From IMG/VR virus record IMGVR_UViG_3300010233_000020, positions 1 to 33,449 of that record: a stretch of DNA of 33,449 nucleotides. The stretch is one strand, 5' to 3'. Numbering within the stretch: the first letter of the stretch is position 1; each line of letters opens with the position of its first letter. Made by a program: the position numbers and the translations under genes. The notes below the pieces were generated by a model, which did not search any database, was not told the DNA's origin, and saw only the letters and a list, made by a program, of their open reading frames with translations. Below, in pieces: positions 27,491 to 33,449 of the stretch. This DNA is from a virus.

Positions 27491-27628
27491 CTCACCTCTC
27501 ACCCACAATAATACATTTATTGTATTTCCACTCAAACAATACGTCACATTGCAAATCACGCTGGAAATCCCATCAATTGCAGGAATGGGACAGGGAATAG
27601 ATCATGTTGGAACAATGGGATGGTACGC

Positions 27629-28087
27629 TCATTTTCGCTTCCTCCTTTTGTTCCAGTGCTTCAATGAGGGAAGATTAGGTACTGAGGTACTCAATTTGTC
27701 CGCTTGTCCATTCTGCTCTCTCGGAATCCATTCGATACACCAATCATCAGACACAGTATCGAGAAATCCCTTGCATTCTCCGTTCAATTCAATCAAATGG
27801 GGTTTCCTCCCTCTCCACTTTCCAGAAACCATATTGACTACAAGCATACTATCTCCGAGACAGAGGAGAGGAATTACCATCTTCTCGTTGTAAAGAAAGC
27901 GAACACCAGCGAGCAAAGCATGAAATTCCGCTACATTGTTTGTTGCTTCTTCTCCTGAACAAGCTAATCCATTCCCCTCTCTGAATAGCTTTCCATCAGG
28001 AGAGAACAAACACCATCCATAGCAAGCATGACCTCCCGGATTTTTGGGGAGACAGGAACCATCAAAGTACAAAGTCCATCGCTTCAT
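27629..28087 (-). CDS. rnhA: Ribonuclease HI
   Basis: A 152-residue RNase HI. The four catalytic acids are in place: D9 (YFDGSC), E54 (NNVAEFHAL), D79 (LGDSMLV) and D130 (NGQADKLS). The 'NPGGxAxYGW' and 'WIPREQN' segments are typical; the basic handle loop is short. The enzyme removes the RNA strand of RNA-DNA hybrids, for instance primers during phage replication. It is transcribed toward the structured block and ends at 27629; palindrome copy A lies 19 bases upstream of its start. Basic C-terminal tail (KHWNKRRKRK). Confidence 0.92.
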   Translation of the reverse strand: MKRWTLYFDGSCLPKNPGGHACYGWCLFSPDGKLFREGNGLACSGEEATNNVAEFHALLAGVRFLYNEKMVIPLLCLGDSMLVVNMVSGKWRGRKPHLIELNGECKGFLDTVSDDWCIEWIPREQNGQADKLSTSVPNLPSLKHWNKRRKRK

Positions 28088-28105
28088 TTTGCTTTTCCCT
28101 TCAAT

Positions 28106-28127
28106 AAATACTGAAAGTGCAGTATTT
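28106..28127. repeat. Palindromic repeat, copy A
   Basis: AAATACTG, AAAGTG loop, CAGTATTT: a perfect 8-bp stem, identical over 22 bases to copy C at 29126-29147. It lies 20 bases after the stop of the minus-strand GNAT gene and probably terminates it, although the U-tract is interrupted. Confidence 0.7.
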
Positions 28128-28146
28128 TCATAATTCTCTCATTTCC

Positions 28147-28509
28147 TTATGCACACTTCAATTTCAGGACGAAGAGACGAGTAGCAATTCCCACATCGTA
28201 GTAATCAGGCATCCATGCGGATTCGACAAACCATTGCTTGTAGTAATCTGCTTTCCCCATTTCCTCAATTTCCTTTCCAGTCCAGAACGAAACCCATAGG
28301 AAGCGGGTACGAGCATACTGGAGAAATGCTTCCATGAGGGATTTTCCATATCCCTTTCCCCGACATTGTGGGTCGATATAGAACCAGTCAATTTGTACGT
28401 TTCGACTTCCTGAATCATCATCGGGGAGGACATAGGACAGATACCCAATCCTCCCGTCCCCATGAATACAGAGGAATTGCTTTCCCTTCTCATCATGAAT
28501 GATTTTCAT
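28147..28509 (-). CDS. GNAT-family N-acetyltransferase
   Basis: A 120-residue GNAT protein. The acetyl-CoA motif A is clear: IDWFYIDPQCRGKGYGKSLM (about residues 40-59, with Q-x-x-G-x-G), after a beta-sheet LCIHGDGRIGYLSYVLP. The C-terminal half (WFVESAWMPDYYDVGIATRL) completes the fold. Substrate cannot be predicted; phage acetyltransferases may modify host enzymes, anti-phage signals or small molecules. It begins two bases after the stop of the SLOG-like gene, so both form one unit. Confidence 0.85.
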   Translation of the reverse strand: MKIIHDEKGKQFLCIHGDGRIGYLSYVLPDDDSGSRNVQIDWFYIDPQCRGKGYGKSLMEAFLQYARTRFLWVSFWTGKEIEEMGKADYYKQWFVESAWMPDYYDVGIATRLFVLKLKCA

Positions 28510-28511
28510 TG

Positions 28512-28811
28512 TTATGACCTCTCAATCAATCGGATTTGTAGTTTCGCTTTCTGAGCTAATTTCAGGAGGTTCATATCCTTTTTTCCCTGTCGGAACAGAA
28601 GGAATGCTCTTGCTGCTGCAATCATCTCCTCATCCGTCTCGTCTGCTTGAAATCGTATTGAAGTCAGGACATGAGCAAAACAGAACGCTTCCAGATTCCA
28701 CATTTCCTTACGGAAAAGCAGAATGGGTTTCTTGATCGACTTGAGGAAGTGTCGGAGTTTCTTTTGCAGGAATGGATAATCAGAAGTGTCACCAGCGATG
28801 AGGATATTCAA
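28512..28811 (-). CDS. Possible SLOG (YspA-like) nucleotide-binding protein
   Basis: A 99-residue protein if started at the TTG at 28811, which has AAGGAG seven bases upstream. NILIAGDTSDYPFLQKKLRH is like the first strand and helix of YspA/SLOG proteins ('mkiLIaGxRxfxD'), and EEMIAAARAFLLFRQGKKDM NLLKLAQKAKLQIRLI is like their last strands and helices. The middle 'GGArGAD' and 'N' motifs are degraded, so ligand binding is doubtful. SLOG proteins sense or process nucleotide-derived ligands. A longer frame starting at a TTG at 28880 crosses an inverted repeat and is disfavoured. Confidence 0.45.
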   Translation of the reverse strand: MNILIAGDTSDYPFLQKKLRHFLKSIKKPILLFRKEMWNLEAFCFAHVLTSIRFQADETDEEMIAAARAFLLFRQGKKDMNLLKLAQKAKLQIRLIERS

Positions 28812-28903
28812 TCGTCTTCTCCTTCTGAGAAGGAAATGAGGGAGAGGAGATAATGGTGGTATGACTACTTCCCATGGCAAGAAGCAATCCTCCTCTCCCT
28901 CAT
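28812..28903 (-). promoter_or_regulatory. Structured leader with sequestered ribosome site
   Basis: ATGAGGGAGAGGAG (28836-28849) and CTCCTCTCCCTCAT (28890-28903) form a perfect 14-bp inverted repeat with a 40-base loop. Next to it, TCCTTC and GAAGGA (about 28821-28835) form a hairpin whose 3' arm on the minus strand contains the AAGGAG of the SLOG-like gene. The arrangement could switch translation on or off. No known riboswitch is recognised. Confidence 0.5.
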
Positions 28904-29013
28904 GTTTCGAGAGTCAGCAAGTTTGAGAAATCGAGTGAAGACAGACCAGCACGAACGGAAGACTTCTCAGACTGCAACAAGCAATCCCTGCTGTCCCTCT
29001 AATTGATTGTAGC

Positions 29014-29100
29014 TCACTTGCTCAGAAATCCAATAACGACGATCACGATAGCAGCAGAGCAGACGATAATTTCAAACCCGTAGCATTTCAGGAATCTCAT
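29014..29100 (-). CDS. 28-residue membrane peptide
   Basis: The ATG at 29100 has an excellent AAGGAGGT six bases upstream. The product RFLKCYGFEIIVCSAAIVIV followed by VIGFLSK is a single membrane helix with a basic end on each side. It overlaps the last 29 bases of the beta-helix gene in another frame. Comparable micropeptides are at 4784-4870. Possible roles include a holin or regulator of the adjacent secreted protein, without direct evidence. The 110 bp between its stop and 28903 hold no gene. Confidence 0.6.
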   Translation of the reverse strand: MRFLKCYGFEIIVCSAAIVIVVIGFLSK

Positions 29101-30838
29101 CAGATACCTCCTTTTCAGTCCCAGAAAATACTGAAAGTGCAGTATTTATTTTCCCTGTGAGCAGGTCAGAAAAATCATCCTCATCGAAGTCCTCATCGTC
29201 TACACCACTAGAAATCTTGCAGCATTCGCTTTCCTCAATTGCACTGATCGAAGAAATACCCTCTTCTCTTTCCTCTCTCCTGATGGATTCCAGAGCGAAA
29301 ACAATGTACTGCTCCCGCAGCGTCGATAGCTGCTGTTCCGACAGAAGAGAGAAAAACCCATCCACCAATTGAGGGTGCAGAGGATTTGCTGTCTCGACAG
29401 GGGAAGCAATGGACAGGGACAGAGAGAATTCAGAGGTATTCCCATTGCTATCCGTTGCTGTCGCTGTCACGAATCCTCCACTCCTGACAGGAAAAGACAG
29501 ATGGAAATTCCCTCCGACAGTCGCTCTCCCGATGAATTCCTTTCCCTCCGATGCAGGAATCTGATTGCTGAAGAACTCCAGAGTAGCATTTCCTGTCACA
29601 AAACCAGTGATAGAAAGCGAAGTTCCGTCAGAAACGACGCTGGACAGCACAGGAGGGGAAATCCCCCCATTGCTGCTATTCAGGAGCGTGATTCCCTTTC
29701 CCCCATTGCTGTAGATCGAATCAGGATCAATCGTGTTTCCGACGGAAGCAGTATCAACGATGATGACTCCACCCCGCTGATTGAAAGCGATGATGTTCCC
29801 CTGTCCGGGAATGGGACCCCCGATGATGTTGTGCAGACTTGCACCAACACCTCCTGAGTCGATATCAATCCCATATCCTGCATTCCCCATTGGTCGTAGT
29901 CCAGAAAGATCAGTCCCGATGACATTTCCCTGAATGATGTTAAGTGTGGAATCCCCCGAAGAGATGAGAATTCCGTCTGCTCGATTGCTGGAAATGAGAT
30001 TACCCGTTGCTGTATTCGCTGTCTCGTTTCCAGCGAAATTGATTCCTTCGTTATTGCTGATCGAGAAAGAACCCGTCCCGTCTGTCCCGATCATGTTGTT
30101 TTCGATGAGATTCCCCGTCCCCTGTGAGACAGCAACCCCGTTGATGTTATTCCCGGAGATGACATTTCCGCTGACTGTATTGTTGCTTCCCTCGACGTGA
30201 ATTCCATCCAGAAGGTTCGGAATGGGAAGTATTCCGTCATTGCCGATGAGGTTATTTTCGATTGTATTGAATACACCATCAAGGAAAATCCCGAATGCGG
30301 AAGCGGAAACGACTGTATTTCGCTGTGACGGGAGCAGTCCTCCGATTGTGCAATTCTGTCCTGTCACGACAATTCCCGATCCATTATCCGCAGAGTAGCA
30401 CCCTTCAACTTTATTGAAGGAACCAGCAAGGCTGATATTCGCTCCCGACGATGTTGACCCGTTGACAATTCCGCTGAAGTGCTGGAAAGCGAATCCGTCA
30501 ATGACGAAATTGGAAACGTCTCCTGTGTGCAATCCGATAGCACCAGGAGGAAGGAGAGAACCATCCAGCGTAATTCCCCGGATCGCATTATCAGAGGTCA
30601 GGGAATCATTCCTTTTGCTGTTCGGAGCGGAAAATCCGTCGATGAGGAGGGATTTGTCGATTTCGGGTAATTCGTTCTGTAGCTGAATTGTTCCAGAGAC
30701 AGCAAATTGAATTGTATCTCCGTTTTGACTGTCGAGAAGTGCTTGACGGAAGCTGTCAGGACCACTGTCGTTGAGATTCAGGACGGAAAGGACGGAAAGG
30801 AGATTGCGGGATTCGAGTTCTTCACATTGCAGGTTCAT
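29072..30838 (-). CDS. Secreted right-handed beta-helix protein with planctomycete LExRxLLS motif
   Basis: A 588-residue protein. The N-terminus NLQCEELESRNLLSVLSVLN matches the planctomycete LEPRxLLS-type motif of surface or exported proteins. Residues 20-75 (GPDSFRQALLDSQNGDTIQF) begin a parallel beta-helix; about 90-390 contain repeated N-N-x-I/V-x-G-N-x-I-G rungs such as NTIENNLIGNDGI, GNLIENNMIGTDGTG and LNIIQGNVIGTDLSG. About 395-475 is a beta-sandwich like those of adhesins (TATATDSNGNTSEFSLSLSI). The last 100 residues are acidic with a paired cysteine (ECCK). Known beta-helix proteins bind or cut polysaccharide; no lyase active site can be named. It could decorate the host surface or the virion. 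A 22-bp palindrome lies inside its 3' end. Confidence 0.85.
   Translation of the reverse strand: MNLQCEELESRNLLSVLSVLNLNDSGPDSFRQALLDSQNGDTIQFAVSGTIQLQNELPEIDKSLLIDGFSAPNSKRNDSLTSDNAIRGITLDGSLLPPGAIGLHTGDVSNFVIDGFAFQHFSGIVNGSTSSGANISLAGSFNKVEGCYSADNGSGIVVTGQNCTIGGLLPSQRNTVVSASAFGIFLDGVFNTIENNLIGNDGILPIPNLLDGIHVEGSNNTVSGNVISGNNINGVAVSQGTGNLIENNMIGTDGTGSFSISNNEGINFAGNETANTATGNLISSNRADGILISSGDSTLNIIQGNVIGTDLSGLRPMGNAGYGIDIDSGGVGASLHNIIGGPIPGQGNIIAFNQRGGVIIVDTASVGNTIDPDSIYSNGGKGITLLNSSNGGISPPVLSSVVSDGTSLSITGFVTGNATLEFFSNQIPASEGKEFIGRATVGGNFHLSFPVRSGGFVTATATDSNGNTSEFSLSLSIASPVETANPLHPQLVDGFFSLLSEQQLSTLREQYIVFALESIRREEREEGISSISAIEESECCKISSGVDDEDFDEDDFSDLLTGKINTALSVFSGTEKEVSDEIPEMLRV
29126..29147. 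repeat. Palindromic repeat, copy C (inside a coding sequence)
   Basis: The same 22-base palindrome as at 28106-28127, but here it encodes residues in KINTALSVFSG near the C-terminus of the beta-helix protein, 40 bases before the start of the 28-residue peptide. Confidence 0.7.
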
Positions 30839-30892
30839 GGGAATATCTCTTGCTTTGGGTTTTGTCCTCCTAACTGTTGTCTGATCCTGCTT

Positions 30893-30914
30893 ATTACAGG
30901 GTCGTCTCTGTAAT
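30893..30914 (-). terminator. Hairpin after the small terminase gene
   Basis: ATTACAG (30893-30899) and CTGTAAT (30908-30914) form a perfect 7-bp stem with an 8-base loop that includes part of the stop codon at 30914-30916. No U-tract follows on the minus strand, so it may attenuate rather than end transcription before the beta-helix gene at 30838. Confidence 0.45.
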
Positions 30915-31438
30915 TACTGGACGCTCTCTGAGGATTTATTCGCTTCCTCTGCTTCTTTTCTGCGAAGGACAGCAAGCATTTCCTTCCGACATTCGAGGGA
31001 AAGGTCTTCCAGACAGATAGCATTTGTGGATTCGGATTTGATGGGGGGAGCAGTCGAATCCCCTCCGAGACGGGTTTCCACTCGTTCTACATAATCTCGA
31101 TTTCTTCCGAGAGTGCGTAGGACGAATTTCGTAGCATCCAGATTCCCATTCTGGACTTTATCCCAGAGTTTCGTTTCCGCCATGTCAATGAATTCACCCC
31201 GTTGCGAATTGATTGCTTCCTGAATGCAGGGTTCCTTTTTCGCTCGCTCATAAATCGTTACAGGGGAGCAATGGAGAGTTTTCGCAGCAAGATAGACAAG
31301 ACCATGATGTAATTCGAGAGCGTTGATAATTACTTCAGTCGGATAGAGGACAGGACATCCTAAATTCTTCGGTTGCTCCTGTTCCTTCTGCTTTGCAGGA
31401 GTTTTACGCTTCGGGGGGGATTTTGCTTTGCGTGCCAT
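30914..31438 (-). CDS. terS: Terminase small subunit-like HTH protein
   Basis: A 174-residue protein. The basic N-terminus (ARKAKSPPKRKTPAKQKEQE) precedes an HTH-type segment, EVIINALELHHGLVYLAAKT LHCSPVTIYERAKKEPCIQE (about residues 34-73), and a helical core with KLWDKVQNGNLDATKFVLRT LGRNRDYVERVE, the 'G(N/D)xxAxxFxLxxxGxxRGY' pattern of phBC6A51-type small terminases. These recognise the packaging start on phage DNA. The acidic C-terminal helix may contact TerL. It lies about 17 kb from terL, unusual since the two are normally adjacent. No clear ribosome site is needed to decide the start; the ATG at 31438 is the only good one. Confidence 0.75.
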   Translation of the reverse strand: MARKAKSPPKRKTPAKQKEQEQPKNLGCPVLYPTEVIINALELHHGLVYLAAKTLHCSPVTIYERAKKEPCIQEAINSQRGEFIDMAETKLWDKVQNGNLDATKFVLRTLGRNRDYVERVETRLGGDSTAPPIKSESTNAICLEDLSLECRKEMLAVLRRKEAEEANKSSESVQ

Positions 31439-31539
31439 AGGGTTTAGACTGCTTGTACAGTAAGTAAACTGGTATTCCGCTATGAAGCATACTACTTTGT
31501 GGAGCAGAGCAACAAGAGGAAAAATTTTCGGAATTTGGT

Positions 31540-31568
31540 TTGACTTCTGCTAAACAGGGAGTATATTT
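31540..31568 (+). promoter_or_regulatory. TTTGACTT-type promoter 5
   Basis: TTGACT (31540-31545), 17-base spacer, ATATTT (31563-31568); the overlapping TATATT at spacing 16 is the best -10 of the set. Start codon 39 bases downstream. Upstream GGAATTTGG resembles promoters 2 and 4. Confidence 0.75.
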
Positions 31569-31607
31569 CCTGTGTAGGGATCAGAAACAGACAGGGAGAA
31601 CAAGACG

Positions 31608-31838
31608 ATGACCCTCTACGAAGCCTGGACAAAAGGAATCAAGTGGATCATCTTTCAGGATCGTCTCTGCAAACTCTCACTATCGCAAGCGAGAGGGAAA
31701 TTCTGGTTAGCAGAGAATGGGGGATGGAGACGGAAGGACTGTCATTTCTGCGGATTGATTCCGATGAATGCTGAATGTCTATCTGTACAGAACAACAAGG
31801 TACAGGAATTCAGAAGAAATCGCTCGAATCCGATTTGA
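31608..31838 (+). CDS. Hypothetical small protein
   Basis: A 76-residue protein: TLYEAWTKGIKWIIFQDRLC KLSLSQARGKFWLAENGGWR then RKDCHFCGLIPMNAECLSVQ. A single CHFC plus one later cysteine gives an incomplete zinc site. Tryptophan-rich N-terminus, basic C-terminus (FRRNRSNPI). Not recognised. AGGGAGAACAAGACG precedes the ATG. Its TGA stop is part of the next promoter's TTTGACTT, an arrangement also seen at 3176. Confidence 0.75.
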   Translation: MTLYEAWTKGIKWIIFQDRLCKLSLSQARGKFWLAENGGWRRKDCHFCGLIPMNAECLSVQNNKVQEFRRNRSNPI

Positions 31839-31863
31839 CTTCCTGATTTTGTGGTGCATACTT
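31835..31863 (+). promoter_or_regulatory. TTTGACTT-type promoter 6
   Basis: TTGACT (31835-31840), 17-base spacer, ATACTT (31858-31863), 45 bases before the start at 31909. Nearly identical to promoter 1 through the spacer (GATTTTGTGGTGCATA). Confidence 0.75.
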
Positions 31864-31908
31864 CATTCGACGGGAAAACAACAGGACTTCTCAGAAGGAG
31901 AATAAATC

Positions 31909-32772
31909 ATGGCGACGAAACTTTCGATGCTTGTCTACGACATTCGCAGCAACAGCAAGTGCATTCATCCCGTTCACGTCCTTCGCAATCGGGCACTTCA
32001 CTTCCAGCTTTCCTGCTGGATCATCGCTCACGACAGAATCCCCTGGACCTACCTGCGGGAACTGGACGCGGAGCAGATCGGCAACATCTGGGACGTGATT
32101 GATTTCGCTGATGATATCACTCCCGCAGTCGCCAACATCCTGATTCGCAATCTGCGTCGGGAAATCGAGGACGCTGCGAAACGTGAGACTGCCTCTCTCG
32201 AAAGGCTGGATGAGCAGGAGAGAACCGCTGTGGATGAAGGAACTCGGAGCAGGGACAAACGGAACAAGGATCGTCAATCGGTCCTCAACAGGACGGAAAA
32301 GCTCCTGAAGGAACTGGAACAGGCTGCTCAACTGTACAACATCGACATTTCCGCTCTGCCCTTCTCATCGTCAAGGGATCGTCTGTCTGCTCTCCGGGGA
32401 GTCAACGGGGTTCGTGCTGCTCTCGTCTCGCAAATGGCAATGGAAGCTGCTCAGACTCCTTACGCTGCTGCTGCGAAAGCTGATGAGATGCCAGTCGGAA
32501 TCCTGATGGATGCACTAGAAGATCAGGGGGTGGACGTTTCCGCAGCGAGAGCAGCATTCTCCGAAACTCCCCAAGTGACGGAACGGAACATCACAAGCAG
32601 CAACGGAAACGGGACTACTCCGACCAGGACTCCCCCCCGGTCAACGCGGGTTCAGGATCGACAGAACGGGACAACGACACAATACCACTGTCCGCTCCCG
32701 CAACGAAGTGCGGACAGTCAACAGTCACCTCAACAGTCAGCAAGCAGCGGATATCTGCTTGACGCTCAATAG
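31909..32772 (+). CDS. Hypothetical protein, possibly frameshifted at its end
   Basis: A 287-residue protein. Residues 1-75 (ATKLSMLVYDIRSNSKCIHP ... IPWTYLRELDAEQIGNIWDV) are globular; 75-145 form a long charged helix (LRREIEDAAKRETASLERLD ... NRTEKLLKELEQAAQ) that is probably a coiled coil; about 195-215 reads PVGILMDALEDQGVDVSAAR, recalling the LADALEDxGC segment of the Gemmata-type family. After a run of seven C (32632-32638) the protein becomes low-complexity (TPTRTPPRSTRVQDRQNGTT ... QQSPQQSASS), while the +1 frame is open from there through 33253. A shift at that tract would join the two reading frames into one long protein. AAGGAGAATAAATC precedes the ATG. Confidence 0.75.
   Translation: MATKLSMLVYDIRSNSKCIHPVHVLRNRALHFQLSCWIIAHDRIPWTYLRELDAEQIGNIWDVIDFADDITPAVANILIRNLRREIEDAAKRETASLERLDEQERTAVDEGTRSRDKRNKDRQSVLNRTEKLLKELEQAAQLYNIDISALPFSSSRDRLSALRGVNGVRAALVSQMAMEAAQTPYAAAAKADEMPVGILMDALEDQGVDVSAARAAFSETPQVTERNITSSNGNGTTPTRTPPRSTRVQDRQNGTTTQYHCPLPQRSADSQQSPQQSASSGYLLDAQ
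32632..32638 (+). other. Poly-C tract at a probable reading-frame switch
   Basis: Seven consecutive C residues. Loss of one, or a ribosomal slip, moves reading from the 31909 frame into the frame of the protein that ends at 33253, which is open without stop from this point. Confidence 0.5.
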
Positions 32773-33253
32773 CAACTTCGCAAGGGATATCGCTCGGAGA
32801 TACAATCGTGGGGGTCGATTGACGAATCTTCAGAGGTCATGGCTTCACGTCCTGGCAATGGAATCCCTGCAACGGGATCAGGAGACGGAAGCTCCTCAGA
32901 CTGTCGAAGTGACTCCCGCTCCTGTCCCGATGCAAGCTGCTGCTCAGGTGACTGCTCCTCCCGCTCCTGTCTCCGCTCCGATGAGCGACGATACGACCCC
33001 GATGGAGCGAGCGAACAAGGTTCCTGAGTTTCCAGTCTCCCTGATGGGATTCAACAAAGAAACAAAAACGCTGACAGTCGAAGCGAGTGACCTGGGGATT
33101 GACAGTCTTCCCCGGACTCTCTCCCTCAAAAAGAGCAATGGACAGACTGCTCTCTTCACTCAGACGCGGGAAATCTGGAGTGATGAGGAAGAATTGCTAC
33201 ATACGGAATACAGCGGGCCGAATGGACTCTCCCTCTGGATTCTGAACGACTGA
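32708..33253 (+). CDS. Hypothetical protein with 'NFARDIARRYNRGGRLTNLQ' domain
   Basis: If started at the GTG at 32708 this is 181 residues. The start codon has no ribosome site, and the frame is open upstream to the poly-C tract at 32632, so it may be the C-terminal half of the 31909 gene reached by frameshift. Residues 5-50 (LNSQQAADICLTLNSNFARD IARRYNRGGRLTNLQRSWLH) resemble a short module I recall from phage proteins ('FAxSLxxxxxxxGxLSxxQxxWVxxL'), function unknown. A proline/alanine-rich linker follows, then a beta-rich domain (FPVSLMGFNKETKTLTVEAS) to the end, GLSLWILND. Confidence 0.65.
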   Translation: MRTVNSHLNSQQAADICLTLNSNFARDIARRYNRGGRLTNLQRSWLHVLAMESLQRDQETEAPQTVEVTPAPVPMQAAAQVTAPPAPVSAPMSDDTTPMERANKVPEFPVSLMGFNKETKTLTVEASDLGIDSLPRTLSLKKSNGQTALFTQTREIWSDEEELLHTEYSGPNGLSLWILND

Positions 33254-33300
33254 TAATCTCAGAGGGGATCGCCCTCCCCTCGCAACAGGAGAACAAGACA

Positions 33301-33449
33301 ATGTACAGCGTAAACGGGATGGAATTCGATCATCTGATTCTTGCAGTCGAGTACGCAAAGGAGCGTGTCAAAATGCTCCGAACGAAAAAACCCTCTCTCA
33401 CAATCAGGAGTTTCGCTGTCCCTTCGTACCCGAGTTTGTCCAGCACCTC
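33301..33449 (+). CDS. Hypothetical protein, cut by the window end
   Basis: The ATG at 33301 follows ACAGGAGAACAAGACA, and the frame is open for 49 codons to the edge: YSVNGMEFDHLILAVEYAKE RVKMLRTKKPSLTIRSFAVP. A short helix and a basic segment are visible, nothing recognisable. It follows the previous stop by 47 bases and probably belongs to the same transcript. Confidence 0.6.
   Translation, partial: MYSVNGMEFDHLILAVEYAKERVKMLRTKKPSLTIRSFAVPSYPSLSST

Noticed and set aside
26906-27559. 217-codon minus-strand frame with GTG start
   Set aside because: No ribosome site, Cys/Ser/Leu/Arg-rich composition unlike other products, many codons rare elsewhere here, and it runs through a dense set of hairpins. 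Kept as a possible structured RNA instead.
1-33449. CRISPR array
   Set aside because: The repeats found are single dispersed copies with divergent spacing; there is no regular repeat-spacer series.

Overview
The window looks like part of a large tailed-phage genome (or prophage / phage-plasmid) whose host is a planctomycete of the Gemmata group. Phage nature rests on a large terminase subunit (11423-13498), a terminase-small-subunit-like HTH protein (30914-31438), long runs of very small genes joined by ATGA/TAATG overlaps, and a phage-style set of HNH nuclease, RNase HI, nucleoside deoxyribosyltransferase and a tRNA. The host assignment rests on three Gemmata-type signatures: eight proteins with the TIGR02996 repeat-companion domain (xxLRLIxADxLEExG), two proteins of the 'TEsEWLxxxDPxxM...RKLRLF' family, and a secreted beta-helix protein that opens with a planctomycete LExRxLLS motif. 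The DNA is less GC-rich by eye than known Gemmata genomes and prefers GGA for glycine (11 of 13 Gly codons in the SprT gene), matching an encoded tRNA-Gly(UCC). No capsid, portal or tail genes are recognisable here.

Layout. (1) 1-3700, plus strand: two coupled hypotheticals, then a run of zinc-ribbon / DnaJ-type CxxC proteins ending in a SprT-like metallopeptidase, driven by repeated TTTGACTT promoters. (2) 3704-17157, minus strand: one long, densely overlapping array with tRNA-Gly, three or four tiny membrane proteins, HNH, TIGR02996 proteins, SpoVG, TerL and the first members of a repeated small-protein family. (3) 17330-20942, plus strand: small genes, one broken by an 11-bp duplication, a standalone TnpB RNA-guided nuclease with its probable omega RNA, and a TIGR02996 gene. 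(4) 21051-22397: a zinc-binding basic protein, another family member and a small serine recombinase. (5) 22523-31438, minus strand: four tandem members of the repeated family, three TIGR02996 proteins, a deoxyribosyltransferase / CsrA / zinc-protein operon, a ~500-bp hairpin-rich non-coding block, RNase HI, GNAT, a possible SLOG protein, the beta-helix protein and TerS. (6) 31540-33449, plus strand: small genes behind two more TTTGACTT promoters.

The most unusual content is: a ten-copy paralogous family of ~100-165 aa proteins sharing an 'EIDFxxGxISDxxSExxAYxxGxxxG' core; six dispersed copies of one promoter type; six dispersed copies of a ~67-bp intergenic element; a hairpin-rich block at 26970-27490 that may be a large structured RNA; a 22-bp palindrome used three times, once inside a coding sequence; and two host-type global regulators (CsrA, SpoVG). 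Many small genes carry no recognisable function and are described only by what is visible.
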